A stretch of DNA of 5,510 bases from JAJBWD01 sp041670885 (lineage in GTDB: Bacteria > Bacillota > Clostridia > Clostridiales > Clostridiaceae): the NCBI GenBank assembly GCA_041670885.1, contig JBAXYJ010000192.1:1-5510 (forward strand), in the 5' to 3' direction. Positions 1-5,510 of the stretch are shown here, in pieces (position 1 is the first letter of the stretch; each line of letters opens with the position of its first letter). Made by a program: the position numbers and the translations under genes. Under the pieces are notes generated by a model. That model was not told the origin of the DNA. It saw nothing but the letters and a program-made list of their open reading frames with translations, and searched no databases.

Positions 1-661
1 TTGTAATATTATTTAATCTGCTTATTTTATCTATTGATTCTTTAAACTTCACCGGATCCGTGCTTGGATAGAAAGCATAAAGCGTACCTGAATAAATCAA
101 ATCTCCTGTAAATAACTCACCCTGATCATCCAAAAGGCAGATATGACCTGGTGAATGACCTGGAGTATGGATTATTCTTATTTTTCTGTCTCCTAAATCT
201 AAAATATCATTATCTTTTAAAGTTCTTATGAAGTACCCAGAGCCTCTGGGTCCCCCCAAGTCCATTGATGCTTCAGAAAAAACCTTGTACCTGTTTATAT
301 CAAAATCATCAGGGGGATTTTTAGTAAACGGCTCTTTCGTGATGCTTTTTTTTATTATATCAGTAGGTATGGGGAGTCCATTTTTAAGCCAATTCTCATC
401 ATCCTGATGAACATATATATTTTCAAAATACTTATGCCCTCCAATATGATCCCAATGAGCATGGGTTGTAACGACCTTTACCGGCAGGCTTGTTAGCTTG
501 TCTACCTCTTTTTTTATATTTCCGATACCTAGTCCCGTATCTACAAGCAGAGCACATTTAGTTCCCAACAGCAGATAGGAGTGAACCTTCTCTGGGTGGC
601 CGTATTCACTTATGGCAAAAGTTTTATCATCAATTTTTTCAACAGTAAACCAATTATCCAT
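1..661 (-). CDS. MBL-fold metallo-hydrolase (partial, C-terminus beyond left edge)
   Basis: This encodes a metallo-beta-lactamase-fold hydrolase of the glyoxalase II-like type, probably a cytosolic enzyme with a dinuclear metal site; its substrate cannot be read from the sequence. The 220 visible residues contain the metal-binding motif HAHWDH (residues 67-72), a third histidine in TPGHSPGH (H169) and the bridging aspartate in FTGD (D187), so the active site looks complete. The N-terminus has the usual strand pair before DTG (residues 41-43). I chose the ATG at 661 because an AAAAAGGG ribosome-binding site lies 9 bases upstream; two in-frame ATGs at 667 and 670 are too close to it. There is no stop before the window edge, so only the C-terminus is missing. 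It has its own promoter and is not part of the peptide cassette. The family call is firm; a more specific name would be a guess. Confidence 0.9.
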   Translation of the reverse strand, partial: MDNWFTVEKIDDKTFAISEYGHPEKVHSYLLLGTKCALLVDTGLGIGNIKKEVDKLTSLPVKVVTTHAHWDHIGGHKYFENIYVHQDDENWLKNGLPIPTDIIKKSITKEPFTKNPPDDFDINRYKVFSEASMDLGGPRGSGYFIRTLKDNDILDLGDRKIRIIHTPGHSPGHICLLDDQGELFTGDLIYSGTLYAFYPSTDPVKFKESIDKISRLNNIT

Positions 662-684
662 TTGCATCATCCCTTTTTATCCAT

Positions 685-693
685 ATTATAACA
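685..693 (-). promoter_or_regulatory. Extended -10 promoter for the MBL-fold hydrolase gene
   Basis: On the minus strand the sequence TGTTATAAT is a perfect extended -10 element (TGn plus TATAAT). The best -35 candidates, TATTAA or TTATTA around 708-714, are weak, as is common for extended -10 promoters. Transcription would start near 678, giving a leader of only about 17 nt that includes the ribosome-binding site at 671-678. The left copy of the 30-bp repeat ends about 10 bp upstream of the -35 region. Confidence 0.6.
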
Positions 694-724
694 TTTTGAA
701 ATTTTACTTAATAAATATATTATC

Positions 725-754
725 ATATCCATATATAAAAAACCGCCGTTTCAT
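725..754. repeat. 30-bp direct repeat, left copy (orphan half-terminator)
   Basis: This stretch is identical over 30 bp to 5321-5350 and in the same orientation. On the minus strand it reads ATGAAACGGCGG followed by TTTTTTATATATGG, which is the descending arm and T-tract of the terminator behind the penicillin-binding-protein-like gene. The matching ascending arm (AACTGCCGTTT) is not present next to this copy, so it cannot form that hairpin. Similarity stops abruptly at both ends. It looks like one edge of an insertion or rearrangement. Confidence 0.85.
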
Positions 755-761
755 TCTACTT

Positions 762-834
762 TCATAGTTTTTTAAGAAGCCCTTCCAGTAATCTACACGT
801 ATTAGTTTTATCAATGTAAGAATCGGTGTAAAAG
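762..834 (-). pseudogene. Possible C-terminal remnant of an unidentified protein
   Basis: Read on the minus strand, this stretch gives a short open frame with ordinary protein-like composition (DSYIDKTNTCRLLEGLLKKL, then TGA at 762-764). The frame is closed upstream by a TAA and has no start codon or ribosome-binding site. It ends just before the orphan half-terminator, the position expected for the tail of a gene. I do not recognise the family. It may be a gene remnant carried with the rearranged segment, or a chance open frame. Confidence 0.2.
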
Positions 835-862
835 TTTATTTTTTAAAGGATAAAAAGCACCG

Positions 863-949
863 ATGTTGGCACGTCCATTAAAAGAATACCATAAAAAGCT
901 GTTAGAATGTCTGGGTATTGATGAAAGTATCTTCTCCTGGAAGGGCTAA
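863..949 (+). CDS. Short ORF of unknown function (28 aa), possible gene fragment
   Basis: This plus-strand ORF begins MLARPLKEYHKKLLECLG and ends DESIFSWKG. The only upstream purine-rich site, AAAGGA at 845-850, is 12 bases from the ATG, which is rather far. The charged, amphipathic composition resembles part of a helical domain more than a random frame. It is also the only plus-strand candidate in the window. It sits within the gene-poor 755-1068 stretch, so it may be a fragment of a larger gene broken by the rearrangement. I do not recognise its family and assign no function. Confidence 0.25.
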   Translation: MLARPLKEYHKKLLECLGIDESIFSWKG

Positions 950-1058
950 AAAATTTCTAAGTTAAATATAGGAATTTTAAAACTTATTATGCGGAATATG
1001 CGATACAAAAAGTATTAGCTTGTACTATTAAATGATTTTTAACGCTATGTTTTCCTAA

Positions 1059-1110
1059 CAAAAATAAAACCCGCTATCCAGCATATTTACGGCTTAACGG
1101 GTATTTTTTA
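1059..1110 (-). terminator. Rho-independent terminator for the peptide cassette (probably bidirectional)
   Basis: On the minus strand ACCCGTTA (1102-1095) pairs with TAGCGGGT (1076-1069) over 8 bp with one G-U pair, and three more inner pairs are possible. It is followed by TTTTATTTTTG. The stem begins about 90 nt after the end of the full ABC transporter frame, so it probably ends the peptide-maturase-exporter transcript. On the plus strand the same stem has one mismatch and is followed by ATTTTTTATT, so it may also work in that direction. Confidence 0.65.
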
Positions 1111-1193
1111 TTCATTTTGCTGCAAAACTCAGGATATCTTAACAGAAGCTAATTTGCTGTATGTAAGCATAACCTTAATTTCTATAAAACCTA

Positions 1194-2885
1194 TTACTCT
1201 AAATTTACATTATATAAATTATAAAAAAATGACTTATTATCTAATAATTTTTTTAAGTTTCCTTCTTCTATTACATTTCCGTTTTTCATAACATAAATAT
1301 AATCATATCTGCTTAATACATTATAATTTAACTGATGAGTTATGACTATACTTGCAGTATCAGGTAAAGCAAGTACACTATCTAAAATTTGCTTAGCTGT
1401 AATATTATCAAGATTTGAAGTTGCTTAATCTAAGATTAAAAATTTTGTTCTGCATATTAGTGCCCTCGCTATTCCCAGCCGCTGCCTTTCACCACCAGAG
1501 CACATAATCCCATTTTCTCCGATTTTAGTATTTATTCCTTCTGGAAGTTTATTGAGGAAATCTGATAACCCGGACAATTTAAGAGCAGTCATTATTTCTG
1601 CATCAGCATAATCGTGATAAAGTGTTATATTATTTTTAATTATATCATCAAATAAAAAAGTATTTTGATGCATATAACTTACAGAATGATATAAATACTC
1701 AGAAGATAGCTCCTCTATTTCATAATCATTAAGCTTAATATTTCCATAATCAGGTTTATAAAATCGTAATATCATCTTAGCAATGGTAGTTTTTCCACTT
1801 CCACTTTCACCTACAATGGCATACTTTTTTCCTCTTTCCAATTTAATGTTAACATCTTTTAAAGCCTTGATTTTTGATCCAGTATATGAAAAAGAAACAT
1901 CCTTTAAAGAAATTTCTGAGACTTCATTTTCGGGAAATATTCCTTCATCATTTATTGAATCCATTTCTATAATATTTTGCAATTTTTCTACTATTTTTTT
2001 TGATGAATGAAATTCTGCGAGAATGGAGGGTAGTTGTTCCAGCGGTGCAACCACTCCGCCTATCAATTGTGACAAAGATACTACTAATCCAACAGTCATC
2101 TTTCCTACAATTGCAAAATATCCTCCTACTACGAACGTAACTACATACATACTAGAACTAAAAACAGTAGATATCCACCCGACAAAATAAATAAACTTTC
2201 TTGAACTGCATCCTATATATTCTGTACTGCTATTATATTTTTCATGGCTGTTTATAACATACTTTTGAATATTAAAACTTTTAATAACTTCAAATCCATC
2301 TAAAAAGTCTTTTATCCATGATATATACTTTTGCATAGACATAGAATATTTTTGCTGCAGTTCTGCCAGCTTTTTTTCAAAAAGTTTAGGAATCATAACT
2401 GAACAAAAACCAACACAAAGCAAAATAATTGTTATTATATAGTTCAAATAAAATACAGCAATAAATGAAAATATAAAGCTCATAATAACTATATATATTG
2501 ATAAAAAATTACTAAAATATGTACTACTTAAAAGTTTTACATCGTTATCTAACATAGAAATATAGTTTCCGCCATTTTCCTTATTAAAGTTATCTATATC
2601 CATATTAATAATATTTGAAAATAATTCACCTTTTAAACTAATATAGCTTTCTCTTAATAAGTTTTCTTTGGCAAATCGCACAACCAGCATAAATATGCAA
2701 TCTAACATTGCAAAAGTACCGCACCATATAGCAGCATTTTTTAGCGAGCTTATATTTTTTATACTAGCTGCATCAATAACAGGTTGAAATGATAACGCAA
2801 ATTTCACCGAAAATAGACAGGATATTGGAACTGCTAATATAAAAACCATCATCATTATCTTATTCTTAAATAGATATTTAATCAT
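1194..2885 (-). pseudogene. ABC exporter (fused permease and ATPase), interrupted by an in-frame stop at the Walker B glutamate
   Basis: This is a half-size ABC exporter of the MsbA/LanT-like type, expected to work as a membrane homodimer and here presumably exporting the modified peptide. Residues 1-300 form the six-helix permease domain, with hydrophobic segments near 10-30, 50-70, 128-147, 148-165, 231-258 and 262-285. The ATPase domain has Walker A GESGSGKT (359-366), Q-loop Q407, signature CSGGERQ (462-468) and Walker B KFLILD (481-486). Codon 487 is TAA (1425-1427), where the family has the catalytic Glu. The same frame continues directly with ATSNLDN (D-loop), the H-loop histidine in VITHQL and a normal C-terminus, ending at TAA 1194-1196. 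The full frame is 563 residues, typical for the family. There is no N-terminal C39 peptidase domain. An in-frame TAA just upstream fixes the ATG at 2885, which lacks its own ribosome-binding site. The truncated product would lack the catalytic Glu and H-loop and should be inactive. Confidence 0.9.
1425..1427 (-). other. Nonsense codon replacing the Walker B catalytic glutamate
   Basis: The minus-strand sequence reads LILD, then TAA, then ATSNLD. In the ABC family this position is almost always Glu (LILDEATSNLD). GAA to TAA is a single G-to-T change, and the reading frame is unchanged on both sides. Confidence 0.9.
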
Positions 2886-2932
2886 TTATATTATATTGTT
2901 ACTTCATAATAAGGAATTATTGTAGTAACATT

Positions 2933-2940
2933 ACCTCCTC
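2933..2940 (-). promoter_or_regulatory. Strong Shine-Dalgarno 48 nt upstream of the ABC gene, next to a 4-codon minigene
   Basis: GAGGAGGT on the minus strand is a near-perfect ribosome-binding site, but the ABC start at 2885 is too far away to use it directly. The nearest ATG (2931-2929) is only 2 bases away and opens ATG TTA CTA CAA TAA. The real ABC start is preceded by an A/T run without any GGAGG-like motif. Ribosomes may load here and reinitiate, or an upstream start has been lost. Confidence 0.5.
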
Positions 2941-3017
2941 GTAATTTTTTAATAAGAACTTTTTTGTTTTTGTCTTTTAAAGGGTATCGTAAATATAATT
3001 TTTATAATTGCTTAATT

Positions 3018-4271
3018 TTAACCTCTAATTTCTATAACTTTTCCTGAGTTCTTCTCTTGCATCAAAAATTCATATATAACATTTTCAGGAAATGCTGTTT
3101 TCTGTGAAATCTCAGCAATACTACACGCCTCTATAATTTCATTTAATATATTAATACCTTCTGGTGAATAATATGTCTTTGATCCCAAATTAGGATAGTA
3201 GATACACTTATTCTGTTCGGAATTTACAATTATATATGGGTCTTTTAATTTAAATTTTGTTAAAGGATTTATTTTAACGCTTTTTAATCTTTCAATAGCT
3301 ATTAAACAAATTTTGGGTTGAGTATGTTCTTTTTCTAATGGACAAAAATTACAAATATCTGTATATTTACAATTTGAACAAACCTCATTTTTATTATCTT
3401 TTTCAATCAATTCGGCCAATTCTTTAAAATTTATAAAATTTTTATTAAATGTTGAATTATTTACATTCATCTTATTAGTTTTAAAAGTCCTACATGGTGT
3501 TATTTCTCCCTCTGGACTACAATAAATAGATCCTACCAATGCATTACATTCTTTTCCCTCTACAAGATAATTAGTTCCAAACTTCCTATTTAAATAATCA
3601 TTTATCACTGGATACTCATTAAGTAAGTTTATCTTTATATTGGGATTTTCATATATATATTTAGAAATATTTTCATACACATCCAGCAATAACTCTTCTT
3701 TAATGTAAAGAAAATCTTTATTTATTGCTGCATTTCCTGTTATTACAATTGGATTTATTTGATAAACTAAATTTAATTCTTTGGTAAATTCAATCAGACT
3801 TAATATTTCATTGTAATTTAAAAAATTAATAGCAATATTAAGTCCAATTTCAGTTTTATTAATCTTATTATTATTTAGCTCTTTTAGAACATGTATTGTT
3901 TCTATAGCTTTTTCCCAAGTACCTTTCCCTCTTATTTTATCATTTGTTCTCTCCAATCCTTCTAAACTAATATATATACTATTTTCATTATATTCCATTA
4001 TTTTCTTCAAAAGCCATAAATCAACTTGTCCATTAGATATAATTGACACTTTTATATTGTTTAAACTTAGATACTCTATTATTTTATCTATATCTTTATG
4101 TAATAAAGGTTCTCCACCAAGTAATTCAACTGAATCTATAGAATCTTTACAATAGTCAATTACATTTTTCCAATTATCTTCTTTTTCAATATTATTACTT
4201 AATAGTGATGCAGCACCACAATGTTTACATCTTAAATTACATTTCTTAGTAACATCCCATATCAACTTCAT
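3018..4271 (-). CDS. Radical SAM/SPASM peptide maturase with PqqD-like C-terminal region
   Basis: This 417-residue protein is a radical SAM enzyme that probably modifies the small peptide encoded just upstream. The [4Fe-4S]/SAM motif CNLRCKHC (C11, C15, C18) lies at the very N-terminus, followed by the SAM-binding GGEP at 52-55. Residues 242-322 form a SPASM domain with auxiliary-cluster cysteines C242, C260 (in GEITPC), C298, C301, C307, C310 and C322, plus C251. The last ~75 residues (about 343-417) look like a PqqD-type peptide-recognition domain (YYSPEGINIL, then VIYEFL), which is an inference from pattern. SPASM enzymes of this kind install thioether or C-C crosslinks, or epimerise or decarboxylate RiPP precursors; which applies here cannot be read. 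The start is fixed by AAAGGAGG about 9 bases upstream of the ATG. The ABC gene follows after 132 bp. Confidence 0.92.
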   Translation of the reverse strand: MKLIWDVTKKCNLRCKHCGAASLLSNNIEKEDNWKNVIDYCKDSIDSVELLGGEPLLHKDIDKIIEYLSLNNIKVSIISNGQVDLWLLKKIMEYNENSIYISLEGLERTNDKIRGKGTWEKAIETIHVLKELNNNKINKTEIGLNIAINFLNYNEILSLIEFTKELNLVYQINPIVITGNAAINKDFLYIKEELLLDVYENISKYIYENPNIKINLLNEYPVINDYLNRKFGTNYLVEGKECNALVGSIYCSPEGEITPCRTFKTNKMNVNNSTFNKNFINFKELAELIEKDNKNEVCSNCKYTDICNFCPLEKEHTQPKICLIAIERLKSVKINPLTKFKLKDPYIIVNSEQNKCIYYPNLGSKTYYSPEGINILNEIIEACSIAEISQKTAFPENVIYEFLMQEKNSGKVIEIRG

Positions 4272-4334
4272 GATAATCTCCCTCCTTTAATTACTTAAAT
4301 AAAAATAATTAATATTATTACAAAATTAACTAAG

Positions 4335-4369
4335 TAGAACCTATCTCTAAATAATGGAGATAGGTTCTA
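4335..4369 (-). promoter_or_regulatory. Strong intercistronic hairpin between the peptide and maturase genes
   Basis: TAGAACCTATCTC (4335-4347) is perfectly complementary to GAGATAGGTTCTA (4357-4369), giving a 13-bp stem with a 9-nt loop. On the minus strand it is followed by CTTAGTTAATTTTG, a broken T-tract, so it is more likely a leaky terminator or an mRNA-stabilising or processing hairpin than a full stop. Its position, 24 nt after the peptide stop and 64 nt before the maturase start, is typical of RiPP operons, where it keeps precursor levels above enzyme levels. Confidence 0.8.
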
Positions 4370-4392
4370 TTTAAATTTGATTTAATTACCAA

Positions 4393-4464
4393 CTAATTAC
4401 TGCAAGTTGCTGTAAAAAATCTAATAGAATCTATTGTTACTTTTTTTTCCTTAACTATAAACAT
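4393..4464 (-). CDS. Putative 23-residue RiPP precursor peptide
   Basis: This is a 23-codon gene with a basic N-terminal half (MFIVKEKKVTID) and a tail RFFTATCSN that holds the only cysteine (C21). The ribosome-binding site GGAGGG (4471-4476) is 6 bases from the ATG, better placed than most in the window, and a consensus promoter lies just upstream. It is the first gene of the radical SAM/ABC operon, the usual place for a RiPP precursor. I infer that residues 1-15 or so are the recognition part and the FFTATCSN tail is the modified part. There is no Gly-Gly cleavage site, Cys-rich core or signal peptide, and no peptidase is encoded nearby. It does not match SCIFF, subtilosin, PqqA, mycofactocin or WGK-streptide patterns as I know them. 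The gene is likely real; its product is uncharacterised. Confidence 0.75.
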   Translation of the reverse strand: MFIVKEKKVTIDSIRFFTATCSN

Positions 4465-4493
4465 AGATATCCCTCCATCCATTTCGAAATAAA

Positions 4494-4523
4494 AATATAT
4501 ATTTTATCTTTTAATATTGTCAA
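4494..4523 (-). promoter_or_regulatory. Sigma-A-type promoter of the peptide cassette
   Basis: On the minus strand a perfect TTGACA (4523-4518) is followed after 18 bp by TATATT (4499-4494), or after 16 bp by TATATA (4501-4496). Transcription would start near 4487, giving a leader of about 23 nt before the peptide ATG. No clear operator is visible. Confidence 0.65.
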
Positions 4524-4530
4524 CTACTAA

Positions 4531-4539
4531 ATTATACCA
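4531..4539 (-). promoter_or_regulatory. Second, upstream extended -10 element
   Basis: TGGTATAAT on the minus strand matches an extended -10 (TGn plus TATAAT). No good -35 lies 16-18 bp upstream. It could be a tandem promoter for the cassette, about 35 bp upstream of the main one. Confidence 0.4.
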
Positions 4540-4586
4540 CTATTATTCCCATTTACTACATTTTTTTATAAAAAATATTACAAATG

Positions 4587-5327
4587 TTATATTATGTTAC
4601 GGAGAAGCCGCAATTCTGGTGTATGGGATGTCATTGGAAATAAAATTTCACCTGAAAGAGCAGCTCCTCTTACGAACAGAGTATCATCCTACTTTTCCTC
4701 CAGGGTTCTTACTGTCCTATATCTCTTAAGCTCCGGAATGAAGTGAAATTCTACCTTATCATCATTGATTTCAGCAATTTTTTCAATAATATTATCTAAG
4801 TCAAAGGGCTTTACACTTAATATATCATTAATATGAAGGGGATTTTTCCCCTCCTAAGTACAACTATCATGTCTTCCTGAACAAAATAGTACAGGGCATC
4901 ATTAGATTCATAAAGGCAGTAAACTGTGAAAGGACAGTTATCATTAACGGCAGATAATTTTTCTGATATTGGCACTCTGCCTGCAGCCAGTTTTACTATT
5001 TTATTAAAGTCCTTATGATTTTCCGGATTAAGCTTAATATAAAACTGGATTCTTTTCTTTTAATCTGGGCTGTATCCATAGTATATGTACTCTCTACAGC
5101 CTTCATAAAGCCAAATTTCGGATAAAAATCAAGTACTGTAGCATTGGCAAAAAGGTAAATAAAGTCATACTCCTTTTCATATTTTTCTATTATATGATTT
5201 ATAAGTGCTGCAGCCAGACCACGGTTTCTGAAATCCGGATTTGTCATGACGTCCCCAGCTGGAGAGCTTTTTTTCTAATTCCATCAACAATCAACTCCAT
5301 TTTATTCACAGATACACTGGATATCCA
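4587..5327 (-). pseudogene. GNAT-family N-acetyltransferase, degraded and N-terminally truncated
   Basis: Joining several minus-strand frames gives one protein of the acetyl-CoA-dependent GNAT family. From right to left: ISSVSVNKMELIVDG and KKALQLGT; a shift near 5244-5250; then MTNPDFRNRGLAAALI, the acetyl-CoA-binding motif A region (R/Q-x-x-G-x-A type), and IYLFANATVLDFYPKFGF; a shift near 5038-5044; then IKLNPENHKDF onward; a shift near 4853-4857; then EGKNPLHINDIL and VEFHFIPEL; an in-frame TAG at 4689-4691; and DDTLFVRGAALSGEIL, ending at TAA 4587-4589. The shifts fit loss of one base each. About the first 80-100 residues of a normal family member are missing, and homology stops at the right copy of the 30-bp repeat. 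The longest intact piece, the 83-codon frame at 4996-5247, is unlikely to be functional. The pseudogene's tail abuts the cassette promoter. Confidence 0.85.
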
Positions 5328-5350
5328 TATATAAAAAACCGCCGTTTCAT
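5321..5350. repeat. 30-bp direct repeat, right copy (within a complete terminator)
   Basis: This stretch is identical to 725-754 in the same orientation, with 4,566 bp between the copies. Here the repeat includes the descending arm, most of the loop-side boundary and the T-tract of a complete terminator (5331-5372). This makes it look like the original context from which the left copy derives. Confidence 0.85.
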
Positions 5351-5372
5351 AAAGATTACAAAACGGCAGTTT
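5331..5372 (-). terminator. Rho-independent terminator of the penicillin-binding-protein-like gene
   Basis: On the minus strand AACTGCCGTTT (5371-5361) pairs with AAACGGCGGTT (5347-5337) over 11 bp with one G-U pair. The loop is 13 nt and TTTTTTATA follows. It begins 8 nt after the stop codon at 5380-5382. There is no T-tract on the plus strand, so it acts on minus-strand transcripts. Confidence 0.88.
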
Positions 5373-5379
5373 AAGAATT

Positions 5380-5510
5380 TTATTTATTTAATTCATACTG
5401 GATTACATTTCTTACTTTTGGTACAACATAATGGCTTTCTCCTCTGTTTTTTACGTTTTCTATCATCATAGCCACCAATATCTTTGGATTATCCGGACTG
5501 AAGGCTACAA
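5380..5510 (-). CDS. Penicillin-binding transpeptidase C-terminus (partial)
   Basis: Only the last 42 residues are in the window, starting VAFSPDNPKILVAMMIENV and ending VVPKVRNVIQYELNK before TAA. The pattern of a transpeptidase-like strand (VAFSP-DNPKI-VAMMIEN), a loop and a final helix carrying the P-K-V-R-N segment resembles the C-terminal end of class B penicillin-binding proteins (FtsI/PbpA type), which crosslink peptidoglycan outside the membrane. The active-site motifs (SxxK, SxN, KTG) would lie beyond the right edge, so the family rests on this short stretch alone. The terminator immediately downstream shows that this is the true end of its transcript. Confidence 0.6.
   Translation of the reverse strand, partial: VAFSPDNPKILVAMMIENVKNRGESHYVVPKVRNVIQYELNK

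Larger units (their letters stand above)
755..1068. other. Gene-poor stretch between the left repeat and the cassette terminator
   Basis: This stretch holds the two weak items listed separately (a possible C-terminal remnant at 762-834 and a 28-codon ORF at 863-949). From 950 to 1068 I see no coding signal, RNA gene or clear promoter. I found no transposase fragment or terminal inverted repeat that would name a mobile element. Confidence 0.5.

Noticed and set aside
1783..2010. Plus-strand open frame of 75 codons
   Set aside because: It lies antisense to the well-supported ATPase domain of the ABC exporter and has no ribosome-binding site or family resemblance.
1194..2885. Peptidase-containing (C39) bacteriocin exporter
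   Set aside because: The protein begins directly with the membrane domain and has no N-terminal cysteine protease domain; the peptide also lacks a Gly-Gly site.
4393..4464. Assignment of the peptide to SCIFF, sactipeptide or streptide-type families
   Set aside because: It has one Cys only, no Cys-rich core and no Lys-Trp (WGK) motif, so none of these fits.
4517..4729. Plus-strand open frame of 70 codons
   Set aside because: It is antisense to the tail of the GNAT pseudogene and the cassette promoter; its composition is that of a shadow frame.
4996..5247. Stand-alone 83-codon acetyltransferase gene
   Set aside because: The protein homology continues on both sides in other frames, so this is one fragment of the larger GNAT pseudogene.
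725..5350. Insertion sequence or transposon with the 30-bp repeats as target-site duplication
   Set aside because: No transposase, integrase or terminal inverted repeats are visible and 30 bp is long for a target duplication, so I report only a rearranged segment.
725..5350. CRISPR repeats
   Set aside because: There are only two copies 4.6 kb apart, and the sequence is explained as part of a terminator.

Overview
The window is AT-rich DNA with short intergenic gaps, GGAGG-type ribosome-binding sites, simple hairpin-plus-T-tract terminators and A/T-ending codons. This fits a low-GC Firmicute, most likely Clostridium or a close relative. Every recognisable gene is on the minus strand, so the biological order runs from high to low coordinates.

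Layout from right to left. (1) 5380-5510: the last 42 codons of a protein resembling the C-terminus of a penicillin-binding transpeptidase, followed by a rho-independent terminator (5331-5372). (2) 4587-5327: a decayed GNAT acetyltransferase with at least three frameshifts, one in-frame stop and no N-terminus. (3) 1069-4536: a compact candidate RiPP (ribosomally made, post-translationally modified peptide) cassette. It has a promoter (4494-4523), a 23-codon gene with a very good ribosome-binding site (4393-4464), a strong intercistronic hairpin (4335-4369), a radical SAM/SPASM maturase with a PqqD-like C-terminal region (3018-4271), an ABC exporter (1194-2885) and a terminator (1069-1102). (4) 755-1068: gene-poor debris with one short ORF and one possible C-terminal remnant. 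(5) 2-661: a metallo-beta-lactamase-fold hydrolase with its own promoter, running off the left edge.

The proposed logic of the cassette is that the small peptide is made in excess, the radical SAM enzyme modifies it (its C-terminal tail has the only Cys), and the ABC protein exports it. No peptidase, immunity gene or regulator is visible. The peptide does not match a RiPP class I can name, so its chemistry is open.

Two features suggest a locus in flux. The exporter reading frame has a TAA exactly where the Walker B catalytic glutamate codon should be, and the correct frame resumes at once for another 76 codons, so it looks like a recent single-base inactivation or a sequencing error. In addition, a 30-bp perfect direct repeat (725-754 and 5321-5350) flanks the cassette plus debris. 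The right copy is half of the penicillin-binding-protein terminator and the left copy is the same half without its partner arm, suggesting that about 4.6 kb was inserted or rearranged within an ancestral intergenic terminator.
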